A stretch of DNA of 64,000 bases from Cylicocyclus nassatus. Lineage: Eukaryota > Nematoda > Chromadorea > Rhabditida > Strongylidae. Position numbers and translations under genes: made by a program. This document shows positions 47,306 through 57,859 of the stretch, one piece after another (the stretch's first letter is position 1; each line of letters starts with the position of its first letter). Location of the stretch: assembly GCA_958299035.1 (NCBI GenBank), contig CATQJL010000316.1, positions 29,577,441 through 29,641,440 of the forward strand, read 5' to 3'. Under the pieces are notes generated by a model. It saw only the letters and a program-made list of their open reading frames with translations. It had not been told where the DNA came from and ran no database searches.

Positions 47306-47434
47306 TTACCGTTGTGTATCCACTTCTTCTGACTTGTCATCAATCAATGAATCGGATAATGGATGTGATTGTGCCAAATCAAACGTCAAAGCCAAACTCA
47401 GAAGCGACAAGATGATAATCACAGACGCCTTCAT
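47306..47434 (-). CDS. Small secreted peptide, paralog 1 (42 aa)
   Basis: The ATG at 47434 opens a 42-codon frame ending TAA. It starts MKASVIIILSLLSLALTFDL, a textbook signal peptide with cleavage likely after LAQS or nearby. The mature part is short and acidic: HPLSDSLIDDKSEEVDTQR. The paralog at 63368-63496 differs by only four residues, so the frame is under some constraint. An AG just upstream (TTTCTTTCAG, about 25 nt before the ATG) could be a 5'-UTR or trans-splice acceptor. A GTAATC right at the stop could be a donor, so a longer product cannot be excluded. I do not recognise the family. Confidence 0.65.
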   Translation of the reverse strand: MKASVIIILSLLSLALTFDLAQSHPLSDSLIDDKSEEVDTQR

Positions 47435-47569
47435 TGGTGAAAAGTATCAGAGAAGCTGCTAGCTGAAAGAAATACATTTCAGTTTGAGTTCATCTAACTG
47501 AAAACATTTTGGTACAAGTGAGGGGTGAAAACCACTAAATAGAAGTGTCCGCTCATAGGCAACTCTTCT

Positions 47570-47576
47570 ATTTATA
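47570..47576 (-). promoter_or_regulatory. TATA box of peptide paralog 1
   Basis: TATAAAT lies 136 bp upstream of the ATG. It is conserved in position and context (ACTATAAATAG) with the paralog's box. Confidence 0.55.
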
Positions 47577-48177
47577 GTGCATTACCTGGAACTCATATCA
47601 AAAAATTTCAAGGAACTTCCGCATTTAGAAATTATTTCATGCGGCCTTACTAGTTTTTAGCAAAGCAGTCTTGTTACTTACTAAACCATTTAGACGAGTA
47701 GAGACCTCGAGACTCTCGACTCAAGGACGATTATCGAGAAATCCAGGAAGTTCTCCAGGATTCCCTGTTGGGCTACTTGTAAGTTACACTTTTCCTAAAG
47801 ATTTTGTGCTTTCGTTTATTAAAAAAAAACATAATTTTTATGCATGAAGTTACTATTCATTATAGTCCACAGTTACGAGCAAGAGAAGGTGTTTGCAGAT
47901 CACGTATTTTTGGTTTCCTTGGCCACTTTTTCCAGCTTTTTGGAGATGTTGCTACTTTAATGTCTTACGACTCTTTGCTCCAAATGCTACCCATTACGAA
48001 TGCGGAATTGCCGATGTTTGTCCAGAACTGGAATTTATCTACCGAACTGATATCGTTTAGGACAAATTGCTATGAGCATTGCCTACCTTTGCTGAGTACC
48101 CACTAAATGCAGCCCAAAACAGGATTTTGAGCTAGACTCTACGAGTTTTTTCTTATCCCATAATTGAAACCAACAAG

Positions 48178-48252
48178 CATGAAGGGACTTTCTATGTATA
48201 ATCAGTTACTATCAAAGCATGAAGGGACTTTCTATGTATAATCAGTTACTAT
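48178..48252. repeat. Tandem repeat of a 40-bp unit
   Basis: GCATGAAGGGACTTTCTATG and the following 20 bp occur twice, almost without change. Arm 2 of the inverted duplication has only one, diverged, copy. Confidence 0.8.
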
Positions 48253-48419
48253 CAGTTACATCAAAAGAATCTATTTGAATACCGGAGAAGCACTAATATA
48301 GCTTTTGGGGTGGTATCAATCGTCCGTCCCGATAAGGGTTCCTATTCAGGTAGTGTCCGCTTCATAGCTCAGTGCTCTAAGGATCTGTATTCTTCTTCTG
48401 TTCATTCCGACAATGCTAA

Positions 48420-49400
48420 GCATGAATCGATCGGAATCCTATAGAGGCAAAGTTATAAAATTTGAGTTTTTCATTGAATCCGAGTTCGACGTGTCTCTCA
48501 TCGACATCATTACTGCGATAATCCATTTGTTCTTACAAGAGAAAGATAACTGGCTGTGGCTTTTTGGAATATGTTATACTTTAAAATGCTTGCCTTGACA
48601 TGCTGATTTCGAAACTATCTCCGTTAGCTGAACGCTTTTCCGAAAAGAATTAGCGATTGTAAAAGCGCTAACGCAGAAATATGAGCACGAGTGAGATCAA
48701 ACGGGCATCCGTTGTGCAATAATCGACAGCGCTGAACACTAGACCAATGGAGAGCTTTCGCACCTATCGAAACTACTCTATCTTGTGCAAACATGTCAGA
48801 TGAGGGGAAGTACGGTTTTCCGAAATATCGTTCTGCAGATAACGAATACGTTTTTAAGACCAGCGTTTTAAGGCGAATGTCATGACATGCGGACTCGGCC
48901 TGACAAGAGAGTACACAACATTCAGTGATTGAAAATACTGACATTGTTCACAATAGAAGAGAAAAAATTACCTTGGGCGCATCGGAGATTGAGGAAGTTT
49001 TAATTTCTTTGCAAATTGAAAGTGTGCGGAAGAATTTCGATTCATCTTTACTTTCAACATTTTATAACCTCGAATTGTCAAAGTCTTATGCAAGAAATTA
49101 CGTAGATTTGGCATAGAGACGTAGCTTACAGTGGCCAATGTCCGTGTGGCGACTATCAATCAGTTACAGGTTCAATAACTGATCAATTCACTTTTTTTTA
49201 CAAAAAAGTTCCTTTGTCATAGAGCAACTGATGGAAAAGCTTTTGAAGTGTGTTATCACTTACATTTCATTCTGTTGGGCAGCATGGCGGGGTAAGTTTC
49301 ATTGTTATCATAACATGGGCACAGAGAAGGCAAGTAAATTACATAGACTAGGAAATCAGTGTGAGCCTTTGTGGAGCAGGGGTGTCGCCTTGTTCATATA
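48420..49400. other. No supported gene
   Basis: Only short, unsupported frames are visible on both strands. Confidence 0.3.
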
Positions 49401-49405
49401 TATAT

Positions 49406-50083
49406 ACAAGGTGTCCCAAAAAAATGTTAACACTGTTTGATCGTTAATAACTCCTTTGATTTCATGTCTTTCGACGAGCTTTAGATACCATTCTGTAGAG
49501 CGAGGTTCAACTTAGATTTAAGGTATGGAGCGAAGTACCGTTCGCTCTTCGTTACTGTAGGATTACGGTAAGAAATTCCAACATGTGGAACCGTCGTGAA
49601 ATATGCCCTCTGCCAATATTTTTTTCAAAAGATCTGAAAAATTGTGTACTAGGGTTTTCGCGTACGCTGATTTTACTACACAGGTTTTTACCAGTGTTTT
49701 CAGCTTTTTTGACGTTGTAAACACATTTTTGACACATGCTGGGAAGTCAATTATTACACTTTACCTAGGATAACTTTGGAAAGAAGTATCATAATAAAAT
49801 GGAAATCTCATATCCGAAATCAGCGGCTTTCATTACCATAGTGCAAGAGATTTTGGCTTGTTTGGCTCTGTTTCGAAGCAAAAATGGCTTTAATGGCCTA
49901 AAATCCTTGGCAAATTTCCTGCCGTAATTCTACAGTAACGAGGAGCGTTAGATGATTTGGTCCATACTGTGAATCTAAGTTGACCTCGCTCTACAGAATG
50001 GTACCTAAAGCTCGCCGAAAGACATGAAATCAAGGGAGTTATTAATGACCAAACAGTGTTAACATTTTTTTGGGACACCCTGT
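49406..50083. mobile_element. 678-bp Tc1/mariner-like element with ~120-bp TIRs
   Basis: The ends are ACAAGGTGTCCCAAAAAAAT and an inverted copy, continuing through GTTAACACTG and an inner block with CTTTCGACGAGCTTTAGATA. TA flanks both sides. There is no transposase frame. Confidence 0.8.
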
Positions 50084-50356
50084 ATATTTACATTTCTATA
50101 GGGCTGGTACATTGGACGGGGCACCACTCGTAAAACAAAGCATACCCTACAAAGTGACCATCAGAAGTCCGCTAAGTCGTAATCTGCCTAACTCTTGAAA
50201 AAATCTAAAGATAATGAATGCCTAGAAATTAGATCTCAACTTAGCAAAGTCTGCAAAACTCCTACTCAGTCAGCACTCAATACGCTCACAAACATTCATT
50301 ACACGCATTCATACCTAGTAGGTTCTCAAACAGTTATTACGAGCATCCGCGGCCCT

Positions 50357-50836
50357 TAAAGGCACCGTACACCCAAAATGGAGGTTGGCGAGATTATGAT
50401 GGCATACTAGTGTGGGCCCTCATACTAGACAAACCTCCAAGGTTCGCCGCAAAGGACTACTTCTCAAGCGAGATATCCGCTCTGGAAGTAACAAAGTGGG
50501 CGGGGCGCCCCCGGCGGTCCACACAACTCGAATTCAATGTTTTTGTCGCCTTCAGGCCTTTTGAAAGCCCTGATTCCGAATATGGAGTCGAAAATTCGCG
50601 AAACCCCCAAAAGTCCCTGTTTTGAGAACACTCTGCAACAAGTGCAGGCGAGATAAAGCATGCAAGTGGGCGGGGCGACCGGGGGCGCCCCGTCCACTTT
50701 GCTACTTCCGGAGCGGATTTCTCGCTCCAGAAGCAGTCTTTTGCGGCGAAACTTGGGGGTTTGTCTAGTATGGGGGCCCACACTAGTATGCCATCATAAT
50801 CTCGCCAACCCCCATTTTGGGTGGACGGTGCCTTCA
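50357..50836. mobile_element. 480-bp TIR element with ~145-bp arms
   Basis: AAGGCACCGTACACCCAAAA at the left is matched by the inverted right end. Further shared blocks are GGTTGGCGAGATTATGATGG and the GGCGGGGCG core. TTAA at the left and TTCAA at the right border it. Confidence 0.75.
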
Positions 50837-50849
50837 ATAGTGCCTTTTG

Positions 50850-52800
50850 GTGGCGCGCGGGAGTTGAATTTTTATACTGACCATCCGCGGCCCTTGATTC
50901 ACTTGCTTAATGACCCGCGGCTCAATGTTTTCGCTAGTTAAAACTGGCGGATTTTAATTGTTCTACCGGGACACCCTCGATCCGGGAAAAAACACTCGGG
51001 CGGGCCACGGACCTTTTAACGTAGTTTCTGCAACGGGCAAGCTTCGGCCCTTACCGGACACCGCCCATATCGTATCTCAGTTATGCCGCGGGCTTAATCG
51101 GTGCCGCGCACATCATTTTCGGGCAGGCCCCGGATCTTCTAGGCAACGGCACAGAATCAGTCTGACAAGCCGCGCGTCTTGCCAGACGCCGCAATTCTTG
51201 CACGCTGTAAGCAAAAAAGTTTCTGGCGTGAGATACGTTGCGCTGATAGAGGTACCCTCAACGTTTGGGTCGTTGGTTATCGCTCCTTGGTATGTGGCTT
51301 GTAGTAAAGACGGTACGCTGTGGCTCTCGCCAGAGTGCGGAAGCCATGCCAGCGCCGAGCTGCCCCGGCGCTCTTTCGATCGATACACGTGCATTTCGTT
51401 GGGGCGGGGCTAGCTGACCTAGTTCTCAGCAAGGTAGATGCGACTATTGATCGAATCTGCCAGAAGCTCCGGTAGCCCTTGCCCGCATAGGGTTAGCTAG
51501 CCCCGCCCCGAACAAATTTGACAGCTCGGCGGTGGCTCGGCGCCGGCGCAGCGCTGGCGTGGTTTCGGCACTCTGGCGGGGGCCTGAGGTGTCCTCTTTT
51601 AGGGTTACTTAAATCTGGAACTTGGGCCTTGAGACAGAAGACAAATTTTGACGCATATCCTGACCCGTGTGCGAGGGCGAGAAAAATGGAAACAGGTGTT
51701 CAAAAATTGGAATAAATGTAAATTACTGCGTTTAGCAACCGCGTATCGGGCCACTAGCGATGCATATCGCGCATCCGTCGGGTGCTTGTCTGGACATCCG
51801 CGGGTGTCGTTCGAGCGCTTAGCGACGCATCCGCGGGTAACTTCGGCCGCTTAGCGTGCGTTTATTCTACACCCGCGGCATGGATGAAACGTCGACGGGG
51901 CCCTTCCGCGGGTGGTCGCAATAATTGTCTGAGTTGGTGCAAAAGTAATGAGTGTTTCTTCTGCCGCAGCCGCACTGTCAATATAAATGGACGGGGCACT
52001 CTGAAAGAGCAAAGCTTACTCATGAAAGGCATTAATCAGAATCATCACAGCAAAGTTGGATCTTTCTTTGACAAGTGGAAACTTCTTCTTCGTGCAGAAC
52101 TTTTCAAATTAATCCTCGAATGCACCTTATATAGTGGATACAGATGCACATTCCATGGCAAAAATTCGATAGAGTAACTTTTTCGGAAAGGAATGAAAGA
52201 CTTTGACCATTGCTAGCAAACAAACATGAAGTTATGATGTATTCTTCACCAATTGATTTATGATCGTGATGTTCATTTTGCACCGATGAGAATTTCTTGG
52301 CGGCAATGTATCAAGGATGCTCAAGAATCAATTCTGGCACTGTTTTGGAAATTAAGAGCTGGTTAGTTCTCTTACTCTTTTTTCAATGGCAAATCTGTGA
52401 AAGACAGTATCTTGGACAAAGCTTTACGGGCTGTAAAATGACAGGTTATTGTTCTTCGTTCCTGCAAGAGATTTGTGGTTGTGATGGATTGCGATGGAAA
52501 GAATATAGTGAACGCTTTACAGCTAACAGTGGTTTCAGATAACTGGATTGACTGTAAAACTATTTTGTACAGTCTGGGTAGATCGTCTTTCGCACCATAT
52601 GACTGCCAACAAATTACTATGAAAGGTCAAAATTGCTGCATAATTTTACAGTAAACTACCCGGGATCTCGCTCTCGCCTGTGTCACGGCTTCAATCGCAT
52701 CTGGTATAGGATTGTATGCGATCTCTCTCAACTCTCTTCTTCCACTGACATCCCAACTTCTAATTTACTGCACTAATTCCTTGTCGTAAATAATCTCACA
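50850..52800. other. GC-rich anonymous DNA with a hairpin-forming block
   Basis: Segment 51325-51415 (CTCGCCAGAGTGCGGAAGCC to GGGCGGGGCTAGCT) is an imperfect inverted copy of 51495-51585. The pair can form a long hairpin. GC-rich open frames (50958-51413, 51518-51715) follow from this composition and show no domain. Sequence after 52000 returns to ordinary AT content. Confidence 0.4.
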
Positions 52801-52815
52801 GTACTGGAAATCTAT

Positions 52816-53017
52816 GGCCCCGGGCAGACTTCACGCGATTTGATCGTCGCGACTGAATCGCGAGGAGACAACTGTTACAACATCATTCCATGCAGATCAA
52901 CTTGCATTCGGTTGTGATACTTTTCCAGACCGAAATTTTTGAATGTGAAATGAAAATGAATGGAAATCTTGGCGATTTGGTCGCGACGATTAAGTCGCGT
53001 GAAGTCTGACCGGGGCC
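52816..53017. mobile_element. 202-bp MITE, family C copy 2
   Basis: It has the same ends as 43861-44064 (GGCCCCGGGCAGACTTCACG). TAT flanks both sides, suggesting a 3-bp target duplication as in PIF/Harbinger elements. Confidence 0.85.
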
Positions 53018-53082
53018 TATCGCTAATTCTTCTTACATCGTAAATTCAACAGTAAGATGAAGTCAGCACACCAGAATGAGAC

Positions 53083-53380
53083 CTCAGGGATCCGTCAGAG
53101 TTAACCGGTGTTACAAGTGTTACTGGTCTTACTCGTGCTACTAGTGTACTAGTGTTACTAGTGTTACCGCTTTCATTATTGTAGAGTAGTGAAATGATCG
53201 CAAATACGTCTCATTCTAGAATCGCAATCTCATTGACTGGTGAGTAACAGGAGTAACTTTAATAACACTGGTAACAGCGGTAACACTAGCAACAGTGATA
53301 ACCCTGGTAAGGATCATACGAGTAACACGAGTAACGCGGATAGCATGGTAACATCGGCAAACTCTGACGGATGCCTGAAA
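53083..53380. mobile_element. Foldback element with 9-bp GTGTTACTA-type arrays
   Basis: Terminal TCAGGGATCCGTCAGAGTT and its inverted counterpart enclose two opposite arrays of loosely conserved 9-mers (GTGTTACTA-like on the left, its complement on the right). Confidence 0.7.
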
Positions 53381-53574
53381 GGCCGTGAAATACTTTAATG
53401 CGATGGAGTTCAATATCATATGTATAATGCAAAATTTGGGCAGTCTACTGTAAGAATAGTGACGCCATATTTTAGGCACAAAATTTCAAGAAATTGCCGA
53501 TGGAAGTATCTCTAAGTTGGTACGATTGTGGCAGCGTTCATCTAAAGCTGCAATATTGACCAGAAGCCTTTCAG

Positions 53575-53769
53575 AACAGTTTGCGTCCACATTACGTGCG
53601 ACGTCCTATGCAGTACTTTCTAATTTTTGTGCTGTTCCATTTATATCTTCTCTATGCAATCGTTTTTGCTGTGGCACAATTTATTTCGCTTCACACAAAG
53701 GTCAAAGGCTCTCGTGTTATTCCCGTGCTGCCAAGATTTACGGCTTGGAAGGAGAAGGTGCTTTATTAA
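53575..53769 (+). CDS. Putative terminal exon of a single-pass membrane protein
   Basis: CAGAAGCCTTTCAG precedes an open frame to a TAA stop. The translation has RPHYVRRPM, then a strong hydrophobic segment FLIFVLFHLYLLYAIVFAVA, then a basic tail ending WKEKVLY. A good acceptor plus an uninterrupted frame supports an exon. Upstream exons are not identified, partly because a foldback element lies just before it. I do not recognise the family. Confidence 0.35.
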   Translation, partial: NSLRPHYVRRPMQYFLIFVLFHLYLLYAIVFAVAQFISLHTKVKGSRVIPVLPRFTAWKEKVLY

Positions 53770-53935
53770 TTTTATTTCACACTAGTTGGCTTTCCGGTCC
53801 AGCGCGGGTCATTGCTAACCTGCATTGCAAGCCCCTTCCCCCTCTCTTATATGTTATGGATGACTTACACTGGGACAGCTTTGAAATCGCATCCTTGCGA
53901 TCCTGAGGTGAGAATGAGCTTCACCGCCCTCCTTT

Positions 53936-54629
53936 AGGCTTTGGCCATACTTTGCCAGTGTTGCCGGTGTTGAAAGTGTTGCCGGTGTTGAAAGTGTTGA
54001 AAGTGTTGCCGGTGTTGAAAGTGTTGAATGGAGATCATCAATCTAGCAGTTTCATTCTTTCTCGAACGATCTCACCGGCTGGTGAATACGTTGGAAATGG
54101 AATTGGGGAATGAGAATTGGAATTGAAATGAGACGGGGAAGATTTTCATGCAAAAGATCCTCAAACAAACTTTTTGAAAAGTGGACGGCTTGTCTGGAAT
54201 AGGCAATCTCCAATATTTGAAAAAGCTGAAGTCTGAGTAGTAATGTGTTTTAGTTCGAATCCTGCCGCGCTTGCGATTAGTGAGTGAAGGATCTAAGCGA
54301 GGTCTGCAGCGTTTTCAAATATTGGAGATTGCCTCCAGACAAGCCATCCACTTTCCAAAAAGTTTGTTTGAGGATCTTTTGCATGAAAATCTTCCCCATC
54401 TCATTTCAAATTCATTTCTCATTCCCCAATTCCATTTCCAACGTCACCAGCCGGTGAGATCGTTCGAGAAAGAATGAAACTGCTAGACTGATGATCTCCA
54501 TTCAACACTTTCAACACCGGCAACACTTTCAACACTTTCAACACCGGTAACACTTTCAACACTTTCAACACTTTCAACACCGGCAACACTTTCAACACCG
54601 GCAACACGGGCAAAGTATGGCCAAAGCCT
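53936..54629. mobile_element. 694-bp foldback element with 9-bp GTGTTGAAA/GTGTTGCCG arrays
   Basis: Each ~300-bp arm starts AGGCTTTGGCCATACTTTGC. It then has a run of 9-mers (GTGTTGCCG and GTGTTGAAA in changing order and number), then a common inner segment with GATCATC, CTCGAACGATCTCACC and CTCCAATATTTG. A short unpaired centre (about 54220-54310) includes TTCGAATCCTGCCGCGC, which looks like a tRNA T-arm but lacks the rest. Confidence 0.85.
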
Positions 54630-54639
54630 TACATGACTA

Positions 54640-56300
54640 TGGGAAAATGCTTCATTCAATAAGATAAGCCTTCAAATCCATAAAAACGTAAACAACTCAA
54701 TAAATCGATGGAAGGACCCAGCAAATTCCAATGAAAGGTAGCCTAAAACCGTCTCCGGGGTCGAAAACATCTGTGTGCAAACTTTCAGCTAAACCGGTTG
54801 AATGACGCGCGTTTCTATAACTCACATACCCTCCAAACAGACAACTTTTGAGTTTTATGTATATAGAGATTATGCGTGACAAAGAGTCTGCAGGTTATCG
54901 TGTTTGCTACATCCTTATTCATTTGGCATTGGTTTTCTACAAGCTTTCTTGGAGTATCAGCTGGATGGCATCATTTCACTTCGTGGGTTCTAAATCTTCG
55001 CCCTCAAATAAATATCAAACCCCAAGTGGTAAGCTGTGCTTTCTAAGTTTGCTTCAACTTCTGAGAATAATCTACGTTGAAAAAAAAGTGGAAATACTCA
55101 CCTGTCCATTTATTGCAGAAGTTGGTTACAAGCAGTGAATTTTGTCCATCCACCAAATCAAGTATGTCCATCTCAGTGGAAGATGTAAGCTTTAGTCACG
55201 AGATTTGCTTTTGAGACTTTGTACACGTTGAAACCAAAAATATAACTAGTTTGTAAATAAGTCGCTTATATATCCAAGCGACGTTCAAGAACCCACTATC
55301 TCTAAAAAAAACGCACTGATCGGGAGACGGGTGGGGGGATGGGTAATTTGAGTTCTGGTCCAGAATACTGTGAAATTTCACAAATTGGGTAGTTCGCCGC
55401 AATATCGCCTTCACCACAATTTGAGGATACAGTCTTGCTTAATTTTGTTACGACTTATTTACAAGCCTTTTGGCCTTTATCAAAGAAGAGACTGAACATC
55501 CGACATTTATTAGGTTGTCCTATAAGTCTTTTCACATTTGAATTTTTACCGACATAAGTCAGTTCTTCTCATATTTCTCGTAGGCTGCGGGGTATCAATC
55601 GGCAGATGAAAGCAAGCTCTACAAGAAGGCCTTAAAAAGTTCGCAACAAGCTTGATCCACATTGAGTTTCAAGCCAAAATTGAAGAAATCTCAAATTCCC
55701 AAGAAAAACCAAAATAATCGTATCTTGTTCAGAACAGTTGTGCAAATTTCCCACTCGCTCACGCATATGCTCACCCCATCAAAACACTTGGTGCATTTTT
55801 GTGGTGGCTAGATATCAAGAGAAAATATTGCGCTGAATCTTTAAACTTTGTCCCTAACGTTTCTGTGGTCCCCGCAAGTACGTGATTATAGCTTATTATT
55901 ATTATTAGCTTATTGTATATAGCTTATTCGCTCAAAGATACTGCCAAAAAATTGCACCCTTGTGAATGCCGCACTCGAGAATTATCATTCTGAAGGTTCG
56001 AATATGAAGACTTATAAAACAACCTAATATATGGGTATTATGGGTATACTCTGCAGCTTCCAAAGCAAAGCATTGTTTTCCGAATTGCCAAATACAAAAA
56101 AATAGTGTATTTCATGAGAAGAGTCTGCGGCATTTCTTGAATCAGCCGTAGAAAACGAGGTCAAAGCAAGGCTGAAAGACACTTGGCTACTCTTATACGT
56201 TTTGCTATCTAAATCAATTTGATGTCAATAAACTGCTTCGAATACTCAACCAATAAGATATACAATATCAAGTTATAATAGAATTTCGATGACTAAATTA
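54640..56300. other. Mostly intergenic; includes one mariner-like MITE
   Basis: A frame at 54848-55138 could include an exon but has no clear borders. Apart from the element at 55511-56027, nothing is recognised. Confidence 0.3.
55511..56027. mobile_element. ~517-bp mariner-like MITE
   Basis: The left tip TAGGTTGTCCTATAAGTCTT and the inverted right tip TAGGTTGTTTTATAAGTCTT match, with TA flanks. It is distinct in sequence from the 1-kb long-TIR family but shares the TTAGGTTGT tip. Confidence 0.75.
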
Positions 56301-56305
56301 ATTAG

Positions 56306-57260
56306 GTAGATGCTGATGTCGACGTCTTTCTATCTCCTGAGAACAAAGAGGTGGCTGATGCAATGAAAAAGTATGAAATTGCTGAAAAAAGTGCTTCATT
56401 TGCTAGCGATCTAATATCGTCAGTGGCTGGGTGAGTACGAATTTATTATTGCACATACCACCCACTTCTTTGGAACATCATCTTTTTCTAAGCCATCTGC
56501 CAAAATTCTGCGTCATATCTCAATTTATAAAACAATTCCATTTCATCTCGATAACCTAGTCTGCGTACCTACAGTATGCACGAATTTACGGAGGCCTTAG
56601 ATAGCGGATCCATAAATGGGTATCAATTTTTTTGATTCCGAAGGAAATCACAACGATAGATTGCATTTTCTTCCGTCGGAATACTGGAAATCCGTCTTCT
56701 AATTTGCTGAAAATAGGAGCTATATAGCGTTTTTCTCAGCAGCATTTCCCGATCAACTTCGGTCGAGTCTGCTGCTGACTCTGCAGTTTCCTGGTCTTCG
56801 TACTCGGATTGTGAGGAAGCTCTAGACAACGATGAAGTCGACTTGGATGAAGAATTGAAAAAATACAACTTTTCTGAGGTCAATAGTTTAAACGAAATCA
56901 GAAACAGTTATAAGACGTCCCATTTCCAGCTACCTACCGACGATGGCAGCACCAAACCTCTTCTGGCTGAATGTAGAGGAGCGGAGACCACTACTCGTCC
57001 CAAAAAGTCTTTGAAAAAAATTGCCAACGATGTTCTTACCACGGTGGGTTGGTCATTTACTTTGAAATATCAAGACTGATTATTTTTGGGTCTCCGTTGC
57101 CTCAAATGGCTTCCGTTCTCGTATTCCTCGTCCAGTCGACATGGAAAGCTTTAATGTAAAAAGTGTTGCTGTAAATAGAGCTCTGAGAAAACGTTTTCTC
57201 AAAAGAAGCAAAACTCCTGCTTTCGAAGAAAAGCCTTTGATTTCGGATAGCAGTGCCTAA
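56306..57260 (+). CDS. Unidentified acidic/serine-rich protein, 3' exons
   Basis: Exons are 56306-56430 (donor GTGAGT), 56740-57047 (acceptor TTTTTCTCAG; weak donor GTTGGT) and 57136-57260 (acceptor CTCGTCCAG, stop TAA). Phases agree. An AATAAA follows at 57289. The product has a helical charged start (ADAMKKYEIAEKSASFAS), a Ser-rich acidic middle (SAVSWSSYSDCEEALDND, VDLDEELKKYNF) and a basic tail (RALRKRFLKRSKTPAFEEKP). No membrane segment or known domain is seen. The 5' exons are missing. An alternative last exon (57437-57530, after CTCCTTCCAG, in phase with a donor at 57044) also reads open. Confidence 0.5.
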
Positions 57261-57288
57261 AAAATGTTGAAAGAAAAGTAATGAAACC

Positions 57289-57294
57289 AATAAA
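57289..57294 (+). promoter_or_regulatory. Polyadenylation signal AATAAA
   Basis: It lies 29 bp after the stop codon of the 56306-57260 gene, a normal nematode spacing. Confidence 0.55.
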
Positions 57295-57436
57295 TTGACA
57301 TATTTATCCGGCGACAGTGTTGAAAATGAAGAATTTTACAAAAAATAAGAAAATACAATGGTGACGCTGCAAAAACCTATACTATGCATTATTAGTTGAC
57401 ACATTCTCGTTTTTCTTCGTCAAATGCTCCTTCCAG

Positions 57437-57664
57437 GTTGATAACACCGATGTCGACCCATTGCTCAGGAGTAGGATTTCCGTTATGAATGAATTTCTTT
57501 GGAATGATGAACTTGAGTTTGCGAGAGCAGGGCTGAACAAATTCTGATTGATTTCTATGAAAAACCGGAACAGACTATCTTCCAAAATTTCCACAAGGAA
57601 GATAACTGTAAAGTAGCCTGGATCCGATTCAAAGTCAAGGATCAATGGGCTGCAGAAACGTGAT
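57437..57664 (+). pseudogene. Coding-like segment with a one-base frame change
   Basis: After an acceptor CTCCTTCCAG the frame reads VDPLLRSRISVMNEFLWNDE and then LEFARA. From there the coding look moves by one base to EQILIDFYEKPEQTIFQNFH and ends at a TGA at 57662. It could be a decayed exon, an alternative 3' end of the preceding gene, or a sequence error. Confidence 0.3.
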
Positions 57665-57685
57665 TTTAAGTCACTCATAAGTAAA

Positions 57686-57850
57686 CTTTGATTCAACTGG
57701 TTTGGCGGCTGGAGGCGAGGCTTTGTAACCCAAATTCGCTCGCCCGCGACGCGGTCTGCGCCTCTCCCGCGCGCGTGCTCTCTGATTATAGCCTAACCTT
57801 AATCAATTCACGAAGCCCCGCCTTTCAGCTGCCATGTCATTTGAATCAAA
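57686..57850. mobile_element. 165-bp MITE, family A copy 2
   Basis: CTTTGATTCAACTGGTTTGG at the left and its imperfect inverse at the right enclose the same CTCTCCCGCGCGCGTGCTC core as in 11250-11419. Confidence 0.75.
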
Positions 57851-57859
57851 GGGTAAGTT

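Larger units (their letters stand above)
46800..48400 (-). repeat. Inverted segmental duplication, arm 1
   Basis: The reverse complement of this stretch is colinear with 62560-64000. Shared blocks are the peptide gene, its promoter, about 0.5 kb downstream of it, and upstream sequence to about 48400. Divergence by eye is of the order of 15%, with indels. The lower end is still homologous where arm 2 runs out of the window. Confidence 0.85.

Noticed and set aside
47804..48106. 100-codon plus-strand open frame in arm 1 of the inverted duplication
   Set aside because: It is antisense to the peptide gene's upstream region and is not kept open in arm 2.
50958..51413. 151-codon GC-rich open frame
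   Set aside because: GC-rich DNA lengthens frames by chance. It overlaps a hairpin block and has an equally open opposite strand.
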